Origin: Gemmatimonadales bacterium
GTDB lineage: Bacteria; Gemmatimonadota; Gemmatimonadetes; Gemmatimonadales; GWC2-71-9
Assembly (NCBI GenBank): GCA_036500345.1
Contig: DASYCE010000025.1
Coordinates: 1 to 64,000 of the forward strand
Reading direction: 5' to 3'
DNA length: 64,000 bases
Positions within the stretch are counted from its first letter, which is position 1; every line of letters begins with the position of its first letter. The notes under the pieces are model-generated. The model was given only the letters and a program-made list of their open reading frames with translations, was not told where the DNA came from and ran no database searches. Below are positions 49,965 through 59,460 of this stretch, in pieces. The position numbers and the translations under genes are program-made.

Positions 49965-50855
49965 ATGCGGATGCAACTGAGCGTGGCGGCGCTGCTGTTA
50001 TTCCCAGGCGCCCTCGCCGCACAATCGTCGATGGCGATGGATCACGGTCAGATGATGATCATGAACCATCCACTGACGCAGAAGGCGAAAGACCAGATCG
50101 CCGAAGCCCGCAGGGTCGCGTCGCAACTCGACTCGCCCGAAAAAGCCCGCGCCGCCGGGTACCGGCCGCGGTTTGGCGATGTCCCGATGCAGGGAGAGCA
50201 CTGGAGCAATCCCGCGCTCGTCCTGAGCGGCGAGTTTGACATCGAGCATCCGCCGACGCTGATGTTCGCGCCGATCGGTGGCGCGCAGAAGCTCGTGGGT
50301 GTGGCGTACACCTACGAAGTGAAGACCGGGGCACCGACCCCGGATGGGTTCGACGGGGCGGCGATGTGGCACGAACATCCAGCGCTGTCGATCCCGGGCC
50401 ATCGGCTGGTGATGACGCACGTCTGGTTCATCGATTCGCCGTACGGGCCATTCGCTCACGACAATCCGGAGCTCGCCTTCCTCGAGCGTGGCATCAGCTA
50501 TCCTCCCGATGGATGGCTCGATGCCGAGACCACGCGCCAGGTGGCGCTGGCGATCTCGCTGGGAAACCGACCGCTCGCCGCCGCTCGTCGATTCAACGCC
50601 GGACCGCGCAACGATTCGCTGCTGAAGGTCTTCCTGTCCGAGCGGGATACCGTGGACGCCGAAGCGGCTCGGCTCGAAGCGGCGCGTGTTGCGGGGAAGC
50701 GGGATGTCTATCGAACAGTCGCCGCGCAGATCGCGCAGGATGGCGACGCGATGCTGGCGGTCATCAAGGAGATACCGGCCGATCCGGTGTCGCGGGCCAT
50801 CTTCTCCCGTCTCCTCGACGAAGCGCTCGCCGGCCACTCGACCACGACACCGTAG
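49965..50855 (+). CDS. Hypothetical secreted protein rich in His and Met
   Basis: 296 residues; no family recognised. The ATG at 49965 follows CGGAGG by 4-5 bases and gives the signal peptide MRMQLSVAALLLFPGALAAQ. The start of the mature protein is rich in Met and His (MAMDHGQMMIMNH), and later MWHEHPALSIPGHRLVMTHVWF contains four more histidines, which suggests metal binding. It diverges from the methyltransferase gene. Confidence 0.55.
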   Translation: MRMQLSVAALLLFPGALAAQSSMAMDHGQMMIMNHPLTQKAKDQIAEARRVASQLDSPEKARAAGYRPRFGDVPMQGEHWSNPALVLSGEFDIEHPPTLMFAPIGGAQKLVGVAYTYEVKTGAPTPDGFDGAAMWHEHPALSIPGHRLVMTHVWFIDSPYGPFAHDNPELAFLERGISYPPDGWLDAETTRQVALAISLGNRPLAAARRFNAGPRNDSLLKVFLSERDTVDAEAARLEAARVAGKRDVYRTVAAQIAQDGDAMLAVIKEIPADPVSRAIFSRLLDEALAGHSTTTP

Positions 50856-50860
50856 CCCGG

Positions 50861-51469
50861 CTAGCGGCCGTTTTTCCCCGCGATCGGTTCGAGCTCGGCT
50901 TCGAGACCTTCCAGCTGGCGGCCGAGATCCTCGGCATTCGTCTCGGTGAGCAGCTGGCCATCGCGGTCCTTGAGGAGCAGCGAGGCGACCAGCGCGTCGG
51001 TGTATCCCACCACGGCCGCGGCAATGCCGCGATCGACGATCGCATTGAGCCGGAGAAAGACGGCGACCGCTCGGCGGGGCCGCATCGCCGCCACGAAGGG
51101 CCCGATGTACTTGATCAACAGGACCCGCAGTTGCTGCAGTTCCTCCACCACTTCGCCCGCCGCCAGTCCGCGCGCGGCGGCGCTCCGTCCGTAATGTTCC
51201 AGCACGTGCTGCCAGACGAGCTTGGCTTCGCGCTTCAGTGGCCCTAGCATTTCCACCAGCGTCTCGATCACCAGACGGAACTGGCGCTCGAGCGTGGCGC
51301 GTGGAATGGTGCTGGAGCCGGCGCGGTCGACCAGCCAGTCGGCCCATTCGGCCGCCATCGCATCGCGCGCATCGAGCGTGGCCTTTGCTGCGGCCAGCTG
51401 TGTGGGGTGGGACGAACGCAATCGATCGTCTCCAGAACAGAGTGGATCAATCGTAATCGGACTCTCCAT
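50861..51469 (-). CDS. RsbRD N-terminal-like helical protein
   Basis: About 202 residues, all-helical (EWADWLVDRAGSSTIPRAT, LVIETLVEMLGPLKREAKLVWQ, EVVEELQQLRVLLIKYIGPFV, ending in a coiled-coil-like LGRQLEGLEAELEPI). The pattern resembles the sensory N-terminal domain of RsbRD-type stress-signalling proteins, here without a STAS domain. The ATG at 51469 overlaps the start of the divergent gene as CATG. An internal ATG at 51358 would leave a normal promoter gap and is a real alternative. Confidence 0.5.
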   Translation of the reverse strand: MESPITIDPLCSGDDRLRSSHPTQLAAAKATLDARDAMAAEWADWLVDRAGSSTIPRATLERQFRLVIETLVEMLGPLKREAKLVWQHVLEHYGRSAAARGLAAGEVVEELQQLRVLLIKYIGPFVAAMRPRRAVAVFLRLNAIVDRGIAAAVVGYTDALVASLLLKDRDGQLLTETNAEDLGRQLEGLEAELEPIAGKNGR

Positions 51470-52427
51470 GACACCCAAGCCGATCCTTCCTCCCAGACTC
51501 CGACCCGGCGCGCGCGTAGCACTCATCGCGCCGTCGGGGCCGTTGCTCGAGCGCGATCATCTGGCGCGCGGTGAAGCGCTCTGCCGCGCCCTGGGCTACG
51601 CACCACGGGTGATGCCCAACGCCGGCGCCGTGCACGGATACCTCGCCGGGACCGACGCCGAACGACTCGCCGACCTCAACGCTGCGCTTATCGATCCGTC
51701 GATTGATGCGGTCTGGTGTCTCCGCGGCGGCGACGGACTCAACCGCATTCTCGATCGGGTCGACTTCGACGGCTTCGCGGCGCAGCCCAAACCGGTAATC
51801 GGCTATTCGGACATCACGCTCCTGCTTCTCGCATTGATGCGCGAGACCGGCGTGGTGGCGTTCCACGGTCCGATGGCGCGTTCCGCGATGCCGGAGTTTT
51901 CGCGGCATCATTTCGACCTGGTCCTCACCAACCCCGAGCCGGCAGGAGAACTTGGTCGGCTACAACCGGATCCAGCGATCCTGATTCCCGAACGCGGCCG
52001 CATCGTCACGGTGATTCCAGGCTGCGCAGTCGGGACGCTCGTTGGCGGCAATCTCACGCTGCTGCAGGCACTCATCGGCACGCGCTATTTCCCCGATCTC
52101 ACCGGGGCAATCCTTTTTCTCGAGGAGATCGGCGAAGACCTCTACCGCATCGACCGCATGCTGGCGCACCTGCAGATGGCCGGTCTCCTGGCGGGCCTCG
52201 CGGGTGTCGCGATCGGTCGCCTGTCGCGGATGAGGCACGCAACGGTGGAAGGGGCGTTCGGACTCGATCAGGTGCTGCGAAATTACTTCGAACGACTCAA
52301 CATTCCTGTCGCGCACGGGTTTCCGATCGGTCACATTCGCGAGCAATGGACGCTGCCGATCGGCGTGCGAGCCGCACTCGATGCGACCGCCGGCGCACTC
52401 TCGCTCCTCGAGGCTGCGGTCTGCTGA
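51468..52427 (+). CDS. ldcA: LD-carboxypeptidase (S66 family)
   Basis: 319 residues. Cleaves the terminal D-Ala from murein tetrapeptides during wall recycling. The serine nucleophile lies in VIGYSDITLLLLAL, with WCLRGGDGLNRIL and AFHGPM of the family, and the later Glu and His in LEEIGEDLYRIDRML and PVAHGFPIGHI complete the triad. No Shine-Dalgarno precedes the ATG. Its stop overlaps the next start by one base. Confidence 0.9.
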   Translation: MTPKPILPPRLRPGARVALIAPSGPLLERDHLARGEALCRALGYAPRVMPNAGAVHGYLAGTDAERLADLNAALIDPSIDAVWCLRGGDGLNRILDRVDFDGFAAQPKPVIGYSDITLLLLALMRETGVVAFHGPMARSAMPEFSRHHFDLVLTNPEPAGELGRLQPDPAILIPERGRIVTVIPGCAVGTLVGGNLTLLQALIGTRYFPDLTGAILFLEEIGEDLYRIDRMLAHLQMAGLLAGLAGVAIGRLSRMRHATVEGAFGLDQVLRNYFERLNIPVAHGFPIGHIREQWTLPIGVRAALDATAGALSLLEAAVC

Positions 52428-53263
52428 TGGCCACCACCATCCTCTCGCGTCATGAGCTTCCCGGCGCACTCGGCCCGATCCTGGTCGATGTGCGGACCGC
52501 CAATCGAACGACGGCGCAGCCGGCGATACTGGTGATGCATGGGTTCAAGGGATTCAAGGACTACGCATTCCTCCCGGTGATTTCCGAGCGGATTGCGCGC
52601 GCGGGGTTCACGGCCGTCACCTTTTCAGTGAGCGGCTCGGGTGTCGACCAGCACGGCAACTTCGTCTTTCCCGATCGCTTTGCCCACAACACTTACACTC
52701 GGGAATTCGCCGACATCGCCGCCGTCCTCACTGCGCTGGATGACGGCACCCTCGCGCTCCCGCGACCGACTACCGTCGGTATCCTCGGCCATTCCCGCGG
52801 CGGCGGTGTCGTCATCTGCGTCGCGCGGGAGACGCCGCGAATCGCGGCCGTGGTGACATGGGCCGCGATCTCCACTGTTCGGCGCTACACCGACGCACAG
52901 GTCGAACTCTGGCGGCGCAGGCGAACGATGAGCGTCACCAACGCGCGGACGGGGCAGGTGCTCCCGATGGATTATGAAATTGTCGAGGACGTCCTCGCTC
53001 ATCCGGATCGATTCGACATCCTCGCCGCGGCTGCCGCACTGAAGCGGCCCTGGCTGCTGATCCACGGTGACGCGGATGAAACGGTCCCCGTCGCGGAGGC
53101 GCATGAGCTTGCGGCCGCAGCGCGAAATCCCGAGTTCGAGGCGTGCTTCATCGCGGGCGGAAGTCACACGTTTGGTGCGGTGCATCCCTGGGGCGGTGGC
53201 ACGGCGGCCACGACCGAATTGTTCGACGCGACGGTGCGATTCTTCGCGCAGCATCTGCGCTGA
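52427..53263 (+). CDS. Alpha/beta hydrolase (S9-like/dienelactone-type)
   Basis: 278 residues. Nucleophile elbow GHSRGGG, oxyanion HGFKGFKDY, acid in HGDADETVP and catalytic histidine in GGSHTFG. It lacks a signal peptide and is probably cytoplasmic. Translationally coupled to ldcA (TGATG) and followed 2 bp after its stop by the NUDIX gene. Substrate unknown. Confidence 0.85.
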   Translation: MATTILSRHELPGALGPILVDVRTANRTTAQPAILVMHGFKGFKDYAFLPVISERIARAGFTAVTFSVSGSGVDQHGNFVFPDRFAHNTYTREFADIAAVLTALDDGTLALPRPTTVGILGHSRGGGVVICVARETPRIAAVVTWAAISTVRRYTDAQVELWRRRRTMSVTNARTGQVLPMDYEIVEDVLAHPDRFDILAAAAALKRPWLLIHGDADETVPVAEAHELAAAARNPEFEACFIAGGSHTFGAVHPWGGGTAATTELFDATVRFFAQHLR

Positions 53264-53265
53264 TC

Positions 53266-53850
53266 ATGCCACTTGAACGGCTGATCGAACGGCTGCGTGC
53301 ATCGACACCTCGACACGCCGACGATCTCGACCGCCCGCGCGCCGCAGTCGCCCTCGCCCTTGCGCCGAACCCCGATCAGATCCTCCTCATCAGGAGAGCC
53401 GAGCGGGTCGGTGATCCGTGGTCGGGACATCTCGCGCTTCCGGGCGGCCGGCGGCAGGACGACGATCCCGATCTCCTTGCGACGGCGATTCGTGAGACGT
53501 TCGAGGAAACGGGAATACAGCTCCAGCGCGAATGGTGCGTCGCGCAGCTCGACGATCTCGTCCCCCGCACGCCGACCCTCCCGCCGATTGTGGTGCGTCC
53601 GTTCGTCTTTGTCATCGACCGCGCGCATGAACCGGGAACGAGCGGTGAAGTCGTCCAATCGATGTGGACCTCGATCGAGGCGCTCGCTCGCGCCGGAGTC
53701 GTCACGCGGCGGATCGATGTCAAAGGATCACTTCGCGATGTCGCGGGATACGCGATCGGCGATGGCTTGCTCTGGGGAATGACGGAGCGGATCGTGACAC
53801 CGGTGCTGGCACTCTGGGAGGAAGCGCGGTTGGGCACCCGGAAGACTTAG
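53266..53850 (+). CDS. NUDIX hydrolase, CoA pyrophosphatase-like
   Basis: 194 residues. The NUDIX box reads GGRRQDDDPDLLATAIRETFEETGI with the metal-binding REtfEETG part. The preceding SGHLALPGG and the position of LIRRAERVGDPW are like NudL/YeaB CoA diphosphatases. Probably cleaves CoA or related dinucleotide metabolites. It starts 3 bp after the hydrolase gene in the same run. Confidence 0.85.
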   Translation: MPLERLIERLRASTPRHADDLDRPRAAVALALAPNPDQILLIRRAERVGDPWSGHLALPGGRRQDDDPDLLATAIRETFEETGIQLQREWCVAQLDDLVPRTPTLPPIVVRPFVFVIDRAHEPGTSGEVVQSMWTSIEALARAGVVTRRIDVKGSLRDVAGYAIGDGLLWGMTERIVTPVLALWEEARLGTRKT

Positions 53851-53861
53851 TGCTACAGCGA

Positions 53862-53890
53862 TTGACTTTGCTGTCTAACTAGACAACTAT
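53862..53890 (+). promoter_or_regulatory. Promoter and palindrome of the DtxR-type regulator
   Basis: TTGACT (53862-53867), 17 bases, AACTAT (53885-53890). Inside the spacer lies TGTCTA-AC-TAGACA (53872-53885), a perfect inverted repeat with a 2-base centre. A regulator bound there would block the promoter. The GTG start follows 6 bases later, so the message may be leaderless. Confidence 0.55.
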
Positions 53891-53896
53891 TTCGTC

Positions 53897-54574
53897 GTGC
53901 CTAAATATCTGGCCTCCGACCTCTCCCGCTCAGTCGAGGACTACCTCAAGGTCATCTACCACCTGACCGAAGCCGGTAAGTCGGCATCCACAAATGACAT
54001 AGCTGAGTCCCTCGACGTGGCAGCCCCGTCCGTGAGCGGGATGATCAAGCGACTCGCCGAGGCCGGACTCGTCGAGCATCTCCCGTACAAGGGCGTCACG
54101 CTCACCTCCGACGGTGCCCGTGCGGCACTCCAGATCCTTCGGCGCCACCGCATCATCGAGAGCTACCTCGTTTCGTCGCTCGGCTATAGCTGGGACAACG
54201 TCCACGACGAGGCCGAGCAGCTGGAGCACGCCGTCTCGGACGAACTGGTCGAACGGATGTCGCGGGCCCTGGGCGATCCGCGCTTCGATCCCCACGGCGA
54301 TCCGATCCCGGCCGCCAATGGCCAGATGGCTCGAGTCGACACGACGCCGTTGCCGTCGGTCGTGATCGGTGAAACGGTGATCATTGCGCGCGTCGATACC
54401 GGCGCTGCCGATCGACTGCGCTGGCTCGCGGACGCCGGCCTGATACCCGGCGCCTGTGTCACCATGCTCGAATTGCAGCCGTTCAACGGACCGATCACCC
54501 TTTCGCTCAATGGCGACCGGCGCGTGATCGGGCGCGATCTCGCCCAGCAGATTCTCTGCGCCCGGACGCGCTGA
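53897..54574 (+). CDS. DtxR/MntR family metal-dependent regulator
   Basis: 225 residues. N-terminal winged helix ([53 protein letters not shown]), the metal-binding dimerisation domain ([40 protein letters not shown], with the conserved Glu and His ligands) and a C-terminal SH3-like FeoA domain (about 150-220). It lies directly before the Nramp gene (1-base overlap), so it probably controls manganese or iron uptake. Start: GTG 53897. Confidence 0.9.
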   Translation: MPKYLASDLSRSVEDYLKVIYHLTEAGKSASTNDIAESLDVAAPSVSGMIKRLAEAGLVEHLPYKGVTLTSDGARAALQILRRHRIIESYLVSSLGYSWDNVHDEAEQLEHAVSDELVERMSRALGDPRFDPHGDPIPAANGQMARVDTTPLPSVVIGETVIIARVDTGAADRLRWLADAGLIPGACVTMLELQPFNGPITLSLNGDRRVIGRDLAQQILCARTR

Positions 54575-55962
54575 TGGACACGGCATCGAACCCGCCGGTC
54601 GCAAAGTTCGGTGACGACGCCGCGACGGCGACCAGCTCGAATGGCTGGCGCCGCGGTCGTACCCGTCCCTCGCTGCCGGAATCGTTCCACACCGTTGATG
54701 TGCCGCGCACCGGATCGTGGTGGCGGAAGGCGCTCGCCTTCGCCGGCCCGGGATACATGGTGGCCGTGGGATACATGGATCCCGGCAACTGGGCGACCGA
54801 TCTCGCCGGTGGCGCACGATTCGGTTACCAGCTTCTCAGCGTCGTGCTCCTCTCCAATCTGATGGCGATTCTGCTGCAGTCCCTCGCCGTCAAGCTTGGC
54901 ATCGTGACCGGTCGCGACCTGGCGCAGGCGTGCCGCGATCACTTTTCCCGACCAGTCTCCTTCGCCCTGTGGGTCCTGTGCGAGATCGCCATCGCTGCCT
55001 GCGACCTCGCCGAGGTGATCGGTTCGGCGATCGCGCTCAATCTCCTCTTTCATATTCCGCTGGTGGCCGGCGTGCTGCTCACGTCGCTCGACGTGCTGCT
55101 GATCCTCCTGTTGCAACAGCGCGGATATCGCTGGCTCGAGGCTTTCATCATCGCGCTCGTCGCCATGGTCGGCCTCTGCTTTGCCGCCGAGATGGTCTTC
55201 TCGCATCCGAGCCTCGCCCACGTGGCACGCGGGCTCATTCCGTCGGGACAGCTCGTCACCGATCCCGCCATGCTGTTCATCGCCATCGCGATTCTCGGCG
55301 CTACCGTGATGCCGCACAATCTCTACCTCCACTCCGCCATCGTGCAGACGCGGCGCATTGGAGCGGATTCGGCGTCAAAGCGTGAGGCAATCCAGCACAG
55401 CACCATCGATTCGACCGTCGCCCTCGGCATCGCCTTCTTCATCAACGCCGCGATCCTGGTCCTGGCCGCCGCAACCTTCCATGGCACCGGGCACGACAAC
55501 GTCGCCGATATCGGTGATGCTCATCGGCTGCTGAGCCCGTTGCTGGGAACGTCGCTTGCGAGCGTGCTCTTCGCGATAGCGCTGCTGGCATCTGGACAGA
55601 ATTCCACCATCACGGGGACCCTCGCGGGGCAGATCGTGATGGAAGGCTTTCTCGACATCCGGCTGCCGCCGTGGCTCCGGCGGCTGATTACCCGGTTGCT
55701 CGCCATCATCCCGGCCGTGATCGTCACGATCCTCTACGGTGAGAAGGGGATCGGCACGCTGCTCATCCTGAGTCAGGTGATCCTGTCGTTGCAGCTTTCG
55801 TTTGCGGTCATTCCGCTCGTCGCCTTCACCTCGTCCCGTCAGAAGATGGGAGCCTTCGTCAATCATCGCGTGACGGCAGCAGCGTCGTGGGTGGTGGCGA
55901 TTGCAATCGCCGGCCTCAACGGATGGCTGGTCATCCAGATGGCGGGGAAGTGGTTCGCGTGA
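54574..55962 (+). CDS. mntH: Nramp family divalent metal transporter
   Basis: 462 residues, 11 helices. Metal-binding motif DPGN in helix 1 ([14 protein letters not shown]) and the helix 6 motif [14 protein letters not shown] with the conserved Met and His, both needed for manganese or iron transport with protons. Ends with an amphipathic helix pair. Coupled to the DtxR-type regulator (TGATG) and to the following outer-membrane gene (GTGA). Confidence 0.93.
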   Translation: MDTASNPPVAKFGDDAATATSSNGWRRGRTRPSLPESFHTVDVPRTGSWWRKALAFAGPGYMVAVGYMDPGNWATDLAGGARFGYQLLSVVLLSNLMAILLQSLAVKLGIVTGRDLAQACRDHFSRPVSFALWVLCEIAIAACDLAEVIGSAIALNLLFHIPLVAGVLLTSLDVLLILLLQQRGYRWLEAFIIALVAMVGLCFAAEMVFSHPSLAHVARGLIPSGQLVTDPAMLFIAIAILGATVMPHNLYLHSAIVQTRRIGADSASKREAIQHSTIDSTVALGIAFFINAAILVLAAATFHGTGHDNVADIGDAHRLLSPLLGTSLASVLFAIALLASGQNSTITGTLAGQIVMEGFLDIRLPPWLRRLITRLLAIIPAVIVTILYGEKGIGTLLILSQVILSLQLSFAVIPLVAFTSSRQKMGAFVNHRVTAAASWVVAIAIAGLNGWLVIQMAGKWFA

Positions 55963-56732
55963 TCGGTTGGGCGGGAGCGATCGCGCTGGTCGCTGTGGCT
56001 CGTCTCGCAGCGCAACAACCCGATTCACTGCCAATCGATACTGACCGGCCGGATTTCACCGACGGTGTCCACTCGGTGGCACCCGGCAGGATCCAGCTCG
56101 AGACGGGGTACACCTACCAGCAGGGTCGCGGGTCCAATGCCGCGAACTCTCGTTCCTTCCCCGAGGCGCTGATCCGCGTCGGCATCACGCCCCGCGCGGA
56201 ACTTCGCGTCGGCGAGAATTATCTCGTTGACCATGACGCGGGTTCTGGCGGCGCAACTTCCAATGGATTCGACGATCTCTATCTCGGCACCAAGATCGGT
56301 GCAATCGATCAACACGGCGTGCGGCCAGCACTTTCGGTCGAGGCACAGGCGCGCGTCCCGACCGGACAAGGTGCCGTGTCGGGAAACACCGGTAGACATC
56401 TCCTTCCGGGAGGTGCAATTCTTCTCGGATGGGAATCATCGGGACCATGGTCCGCCGGTATCGAACTGTTCGCGACGCGGACAGCCGGCGCGCATGGTCA
56501 AGGCGTTGCGTCACTTTCAGTGCAGTACCAGGCGACCGCACGGGTGCAGTTCTACGGCGAATGCTTCAGCGTCCGTCCGATCGGGGCCGGTGATGGTGCG
56601 GAGCAGTATGCCAATTCCGGCATTCTTGTCCTGCTGTCGCGAAACCTGCAGGTCGATGCGCGCGCCGGTGTGGGGCTCAACCAGGAAGCCGACCGGTACT
56701 TCGTGGGTGCGGGGGTCGCCGTTCGTCGCTGA
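55959..56732 (+). CDS. Outer-membrane beta-barrel protein, MetA-pathway/phenol-degradation type fold
   Basis: 257 residues. A short signal ([20 protein letters not shown]) leads into [29 protein letters not shown], the opening typical of the PF13557-type barrel family, with repeated amphipathic strands after it. It begins in the stop of mntH (GTGA), so outer-membrane passage of manganese is a reasonable inference. Another GTG at 55950 is a possible start. Confidence 0.68.
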   Translation: MIGWAGAIALVAVARLAAQQPDSLPIDTDRPDFTDGVHSVAPGRIQLETGYTYQQGRGSNAANSRSFPEALIRVGITPRAELRVGENYLVDHDAGSGGATSNGFDDLYLGTKIGAIDQHGVRPALSVEAQARVPTGQGAVSGNTGRHLLPGGAILLGWESSGPWSAGIELFATRTAGAHGQGVASLSVQYQATARVQFYGECFSVRPIGAGDGAEQYANSGILVLLSRNLQVDARAGVGLNQEADRYFVGAGVAVRR

Positions 56733-57602
56733 GTGTCAATGAGAACGCTCCAGGCTGCTCAACTGTCGATACAACTCATCGGTGCCGCAGCGGGGCAATC
56801 GCCTCCAACGCAGCGTCCGGCGCCGCCGCGGACGCCGCCGCTCTCGATTGCGATTGAACGCCGCTTCGCTATCGCCGCGCATCTCCGCGTCGGCGACACT
56901 CTTTCCCTCTCGCTACCCGGCGCCGTCAGGAATTCACCGGCAATCGTCAGCGCCGTCTACGAACCCGCACCGGATCCGTCGACGATCATGCGGCGGGATT
57001 TTCACGTGCACTTCCATCTTGCGGAGCTCGCCGCCCTTCTCGGTGAGCCGGACCGCGTCGACCGGATCGGCGTGGTACTTCATGCCGGTACCGATCCGGC
57101 TCACGTCGCGGCGGAGCTGAATCACACGGCGTTTGGCTACGATCTCTTTCCGTCGGCGCAGATCGCCGCGCAGTCATCGACCACCTTTGTCGTGGTGAGC
57201 AGTTTCCACCGCGCCATCGCCCTGATTTCGATCCTGGCGAGCACGGTCTTCCTGTTGTGCCTGATGATGCTCAAGATCGAAGCGAGGCGCCGGGACGTCG
57301 CGGTGCTCCGATTCATCGGCATTTCCCGGCGGACGGTCTTTCTCTCGCTGCAGCTCGAAGCGACCGTCGTCGCCCTCACAGGTTCGCTGCTCGGCGCGAT
57401 GATCGCCGCGGTCGCGAGCGCCATCATCAACGCGTACTACCGGCGTGCGTTCGATACGGCGTTGATCTTTTCCGAGCTCACCCCGGGAACGATCTTCCTC
57501 GCCGTCGGACTTGCGATCGCATTGGGGTTGATCGTCGGCGCGATCACGGCGTGGCGCCTGGTGCGCCTGCCACCGCTGGAATTGTGGAGCCGCGCCGCAT
57601 GA
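56733..57602 (+). CDS. FtsX-like ABC permease lacking its N-terminal part
   Basis: 289 residues (GTG 56733; ATG 56739 is also possible). It contains the end of a MacB-type periplasmic domain and the C-terminal FtsX block (LISILASTVFLLCLMMLKIEARRRDVAVLRFIGISRRTVFLSLQLEATV, then two more helices). The usual first transmembrane helix and the front of the periplasmic domain are missing. The N-terminal 45 residues (Pro-rich) look unrelated. The missing half resembles the start of the gene at 59457 in the same operon. Confidence 0.65.
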   Translation: MSMRTLQAAQLSIQLIGAAAGQSPPTQRPAPPRTPPLSIAIERRFAIAAHLRVGDTLSLSLPGAVRNSPAIVSAVYEPAPDPSTIMRRDFHVHFHLAELAALLGEPDRVDRIGVVLHAGTDPAHVAAELNHTAFGYDLFPSAQIAAQSSTTFVVVSSFHRAIALISILASTVFLLCLMMLKIEARRRDVAVLRFIGISRRTVFLSLQLEATVVALTGSLLGAMIAAVASAIINAYYRRAFDTALIFSELTPGTIFLAVGLAIALGLIVGAITAWRLVRLPPLELWSRAA

Positions 57603-58789
57603 CGTGGGACTGGGCCGTGAAAGACCTCCTGCGCCACCCGGCCCGTACCGTGCTGTCGCTCCTCGGCGTCGCCGTTGCCACGGCACTCCTCCTCGACATG
57701 GTGATGCTCAGTGGCGGAATCGAGCGGTCGTTCGCGCGGCTCCTCGCGAGCCGCGGTTTCGAACTGCGGGTCTCTCCGCAGGGCACCTTGCCGTTCGATA
57801 CCGATGCGATGCTCGACCATCTCGGACAGCTGACTCACACACTTGCCGCTGACCCTGGTGTCGCGGCTGTCGGACCGGTGCTCGGCGCGTCGCTGTTTGC
57901 GAAGAGGGATGCCAGTCTGGTTCCGGTCGTGGTGTATGGCGTCAATCCCACCGTTCAGGGGATGTATGAGGTCGAGCGCGGTGCCGACCTTGACCGGACT
58001 GACACCACCGGCGTGCTCCTCGGTGCGCCGTCGGCGCGACGCCTTCGCCTCGCCGTCGGCGATACGGTGCGCCTCACCGGAGATCTCGATCCGCAGGTTG
58101 CAGCCGGGCTGCGAGACCGCGTCGTCACGGTGCGAGGGATCGCTCGATTCACCTACGACGCCGCCGATCAGCCATCGATCGCCGTGCCGTTGAGCGTGGC
58201 GCAATACCTGGTTGGGCCGCGCGCCGATGATCGTGCGTCGTTTCTCATGATACGTGTCAAGCCGCAGGCAGTACCCGAAGTGGTCGCCGCCCGGCTCTCC
58301 GCAGCCGTTCCCGAGGTGAGCGTGCGCAGCATTGCCGATATGGTGGCGCAGTTTCGATTGCGCCTGAGCTACTTCCGGCAGATGTCGCTGATCCTCGGAT
58401 CGATTGCATTGATCGTGACGGTGCTCCTGGTCGGAACCCTCCTTGCCATCACGGTCAACGAACAGATCGCCGACATCGCGGCACTGCGGGCGATCGGCAT
58501 CGCCAGGCGCACCGTCGTGAGACAGATCCTTGCCGCCGGCTTTCTCCTCACCGTCTTTGGCGGGGTCGCCGGCGTCGGGCTTGGCCTCGTGACCGCGCAC
58601 TGGCTCGATCGCATCCTCACTTCGTTTCCCGGGCTTCCGGCGGCGATTTCGTTTTTCGTGCCGGATGCGCGGCAATTGATCATCGCCGGAGTGATCCTGA
58701 TCGTCACCGGCGTCGCCGCGGGGATCTGGCCCGCCGTGCGCGCAGCACACGCACCCATCGCGACAACGCTGCGAAGCGAGGCACCGTGA
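57599..58789 (+). CDS. ABC transporter permease, MacB/FtsX type
   Basis: 396 residues, complete: first helix (TVLSLLGVAVATALLLDMVML), a MacB-like periplasmic domain (about 40-265) and a C-terminal FtsX block (LSYFRQMSLILGSIALIVTVLLVGTLLAITVNEQIADIAALRAIGIARRTVVRQILAAGF). It overlaps the upstream permease (ATGA) and the ATPase downstream, making one operon. Confidence 0.88.
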   Translation: MTWDWAVKDLLRHPARTVLSLLGVAVATALLLDMVMLSGGIERSFARLLASRGFELRVSPQGTLPFDTDAMLDHLGQLTHTLAADPGVAAVGPVLGASLFAKRDASLVPVVVYGVNPTVQGMYEVERGADLDRTDTTGVLLGAPSARRLRLAVGDTVRLTGDLDPQVAAGLRDRVVTVRGIARFTYDAADQPSIAVPLSVAQYLVGPRADDRASFLMIRVKPQAVPEVVAARLSAAVPEVSVRSIADMVAQFRLRLSYFRQMSLILGSIALIVTVLLVGTLLAITVNEQIADIAALRAIGIARRTVVRQILAAGFLLTVFGGVAGVGLGLVTAHWLDRILTSFPGLPAAISFFVPDARQLIIAGVILIVTGVAAGIWPAVRAAHAPIATTLRSEAP

Positions 58790-59460
58790 CCGATCGCGTC
58801 ATCTCCACCGAACGGTTGAGCAAGGAATACCGGCTTGCAGGTCAGACTGTCCGCGCGGTACAGGACGTCTCGCTTCAAGTTGACGCCGGAGAATACGTCG
58901 CGATCGTCGGGCCATCTGGCTGCGGCAAGTCGACGCTGCTCTCCTTGCTCGGCGGGCTCGACGCACCGACCGCCGGGCATGTCGAGCTGCTTGGCCAGCC
59001 GCTGCACCTCCTCAACGATCGAGCGCTCACCCGTCTCAGGCTGGAGAAGGTCGGGTTCGTCTTCCAGCGCTTTCACCTGCTGCCGGTGCTGACCGCGCGC
59101 GAGAACATCGAGTTGCCGATGGCGGAGCGGGGAGTCGGCAAGGCAGAGCGTCGCGCGCGGGCGCTCGAGCTGCTGGAATACGTCGGATTGCCGCTGCGCG
59201 CCGCACACCGCGCTACCCAGTTGTCCGGCGGGGAGATGCAGCGCGTTGCGATCGCGCGGGCGCTGGCCAACCGACCATCACTGATTCTCGCCGATGAACC
59301 AACGGGTGAGCTCGATGCCGCCACCGGCGCTGGAATTCTCGCGCTCTTCCGGCAGCTGCACGCCGACGGCATCACGATCGTGGTGGTCACGCACGATGCC
59401 AGGCTCGCGGCGGACGCCAGGCGCGTGATCGAGTTGCTCGACGGCCGGGTGGTGTCGTGA
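58786..59460 (+). CDS. ABC transporter ATP-binding protein, LolD/MacB type
   Basis: 224 residues. Walker A GPSGCGKST, Q-loop FQRFHLLPVLTARENIELPM, signature LSGGEMQRVAIARAL, Walker B LILADEPTGELD and H-loop VVTHD. GTG start overlaps the permease stop (GTGA). It powers the permeases on either side. Confidence 0.92.
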   Translation: MTDRVISTERLSKEYRLAGQTVRAVQDVSLQVDAGEYVAIVGPSGCGKSTLLSLLGGLDAPTAGHVELLGQPLHLLNDRALTRLRLEKVGFVFQRFHLLPVLTARENIELPMAERGVGKAERRARALELLEYVGLPLRAAHRATQLSGGEMQRVAIARALANRPSLILADEPTGELDAATGAGILALFRQLHADGITIVVVTHDARLAADARRVIELLDGRVVS

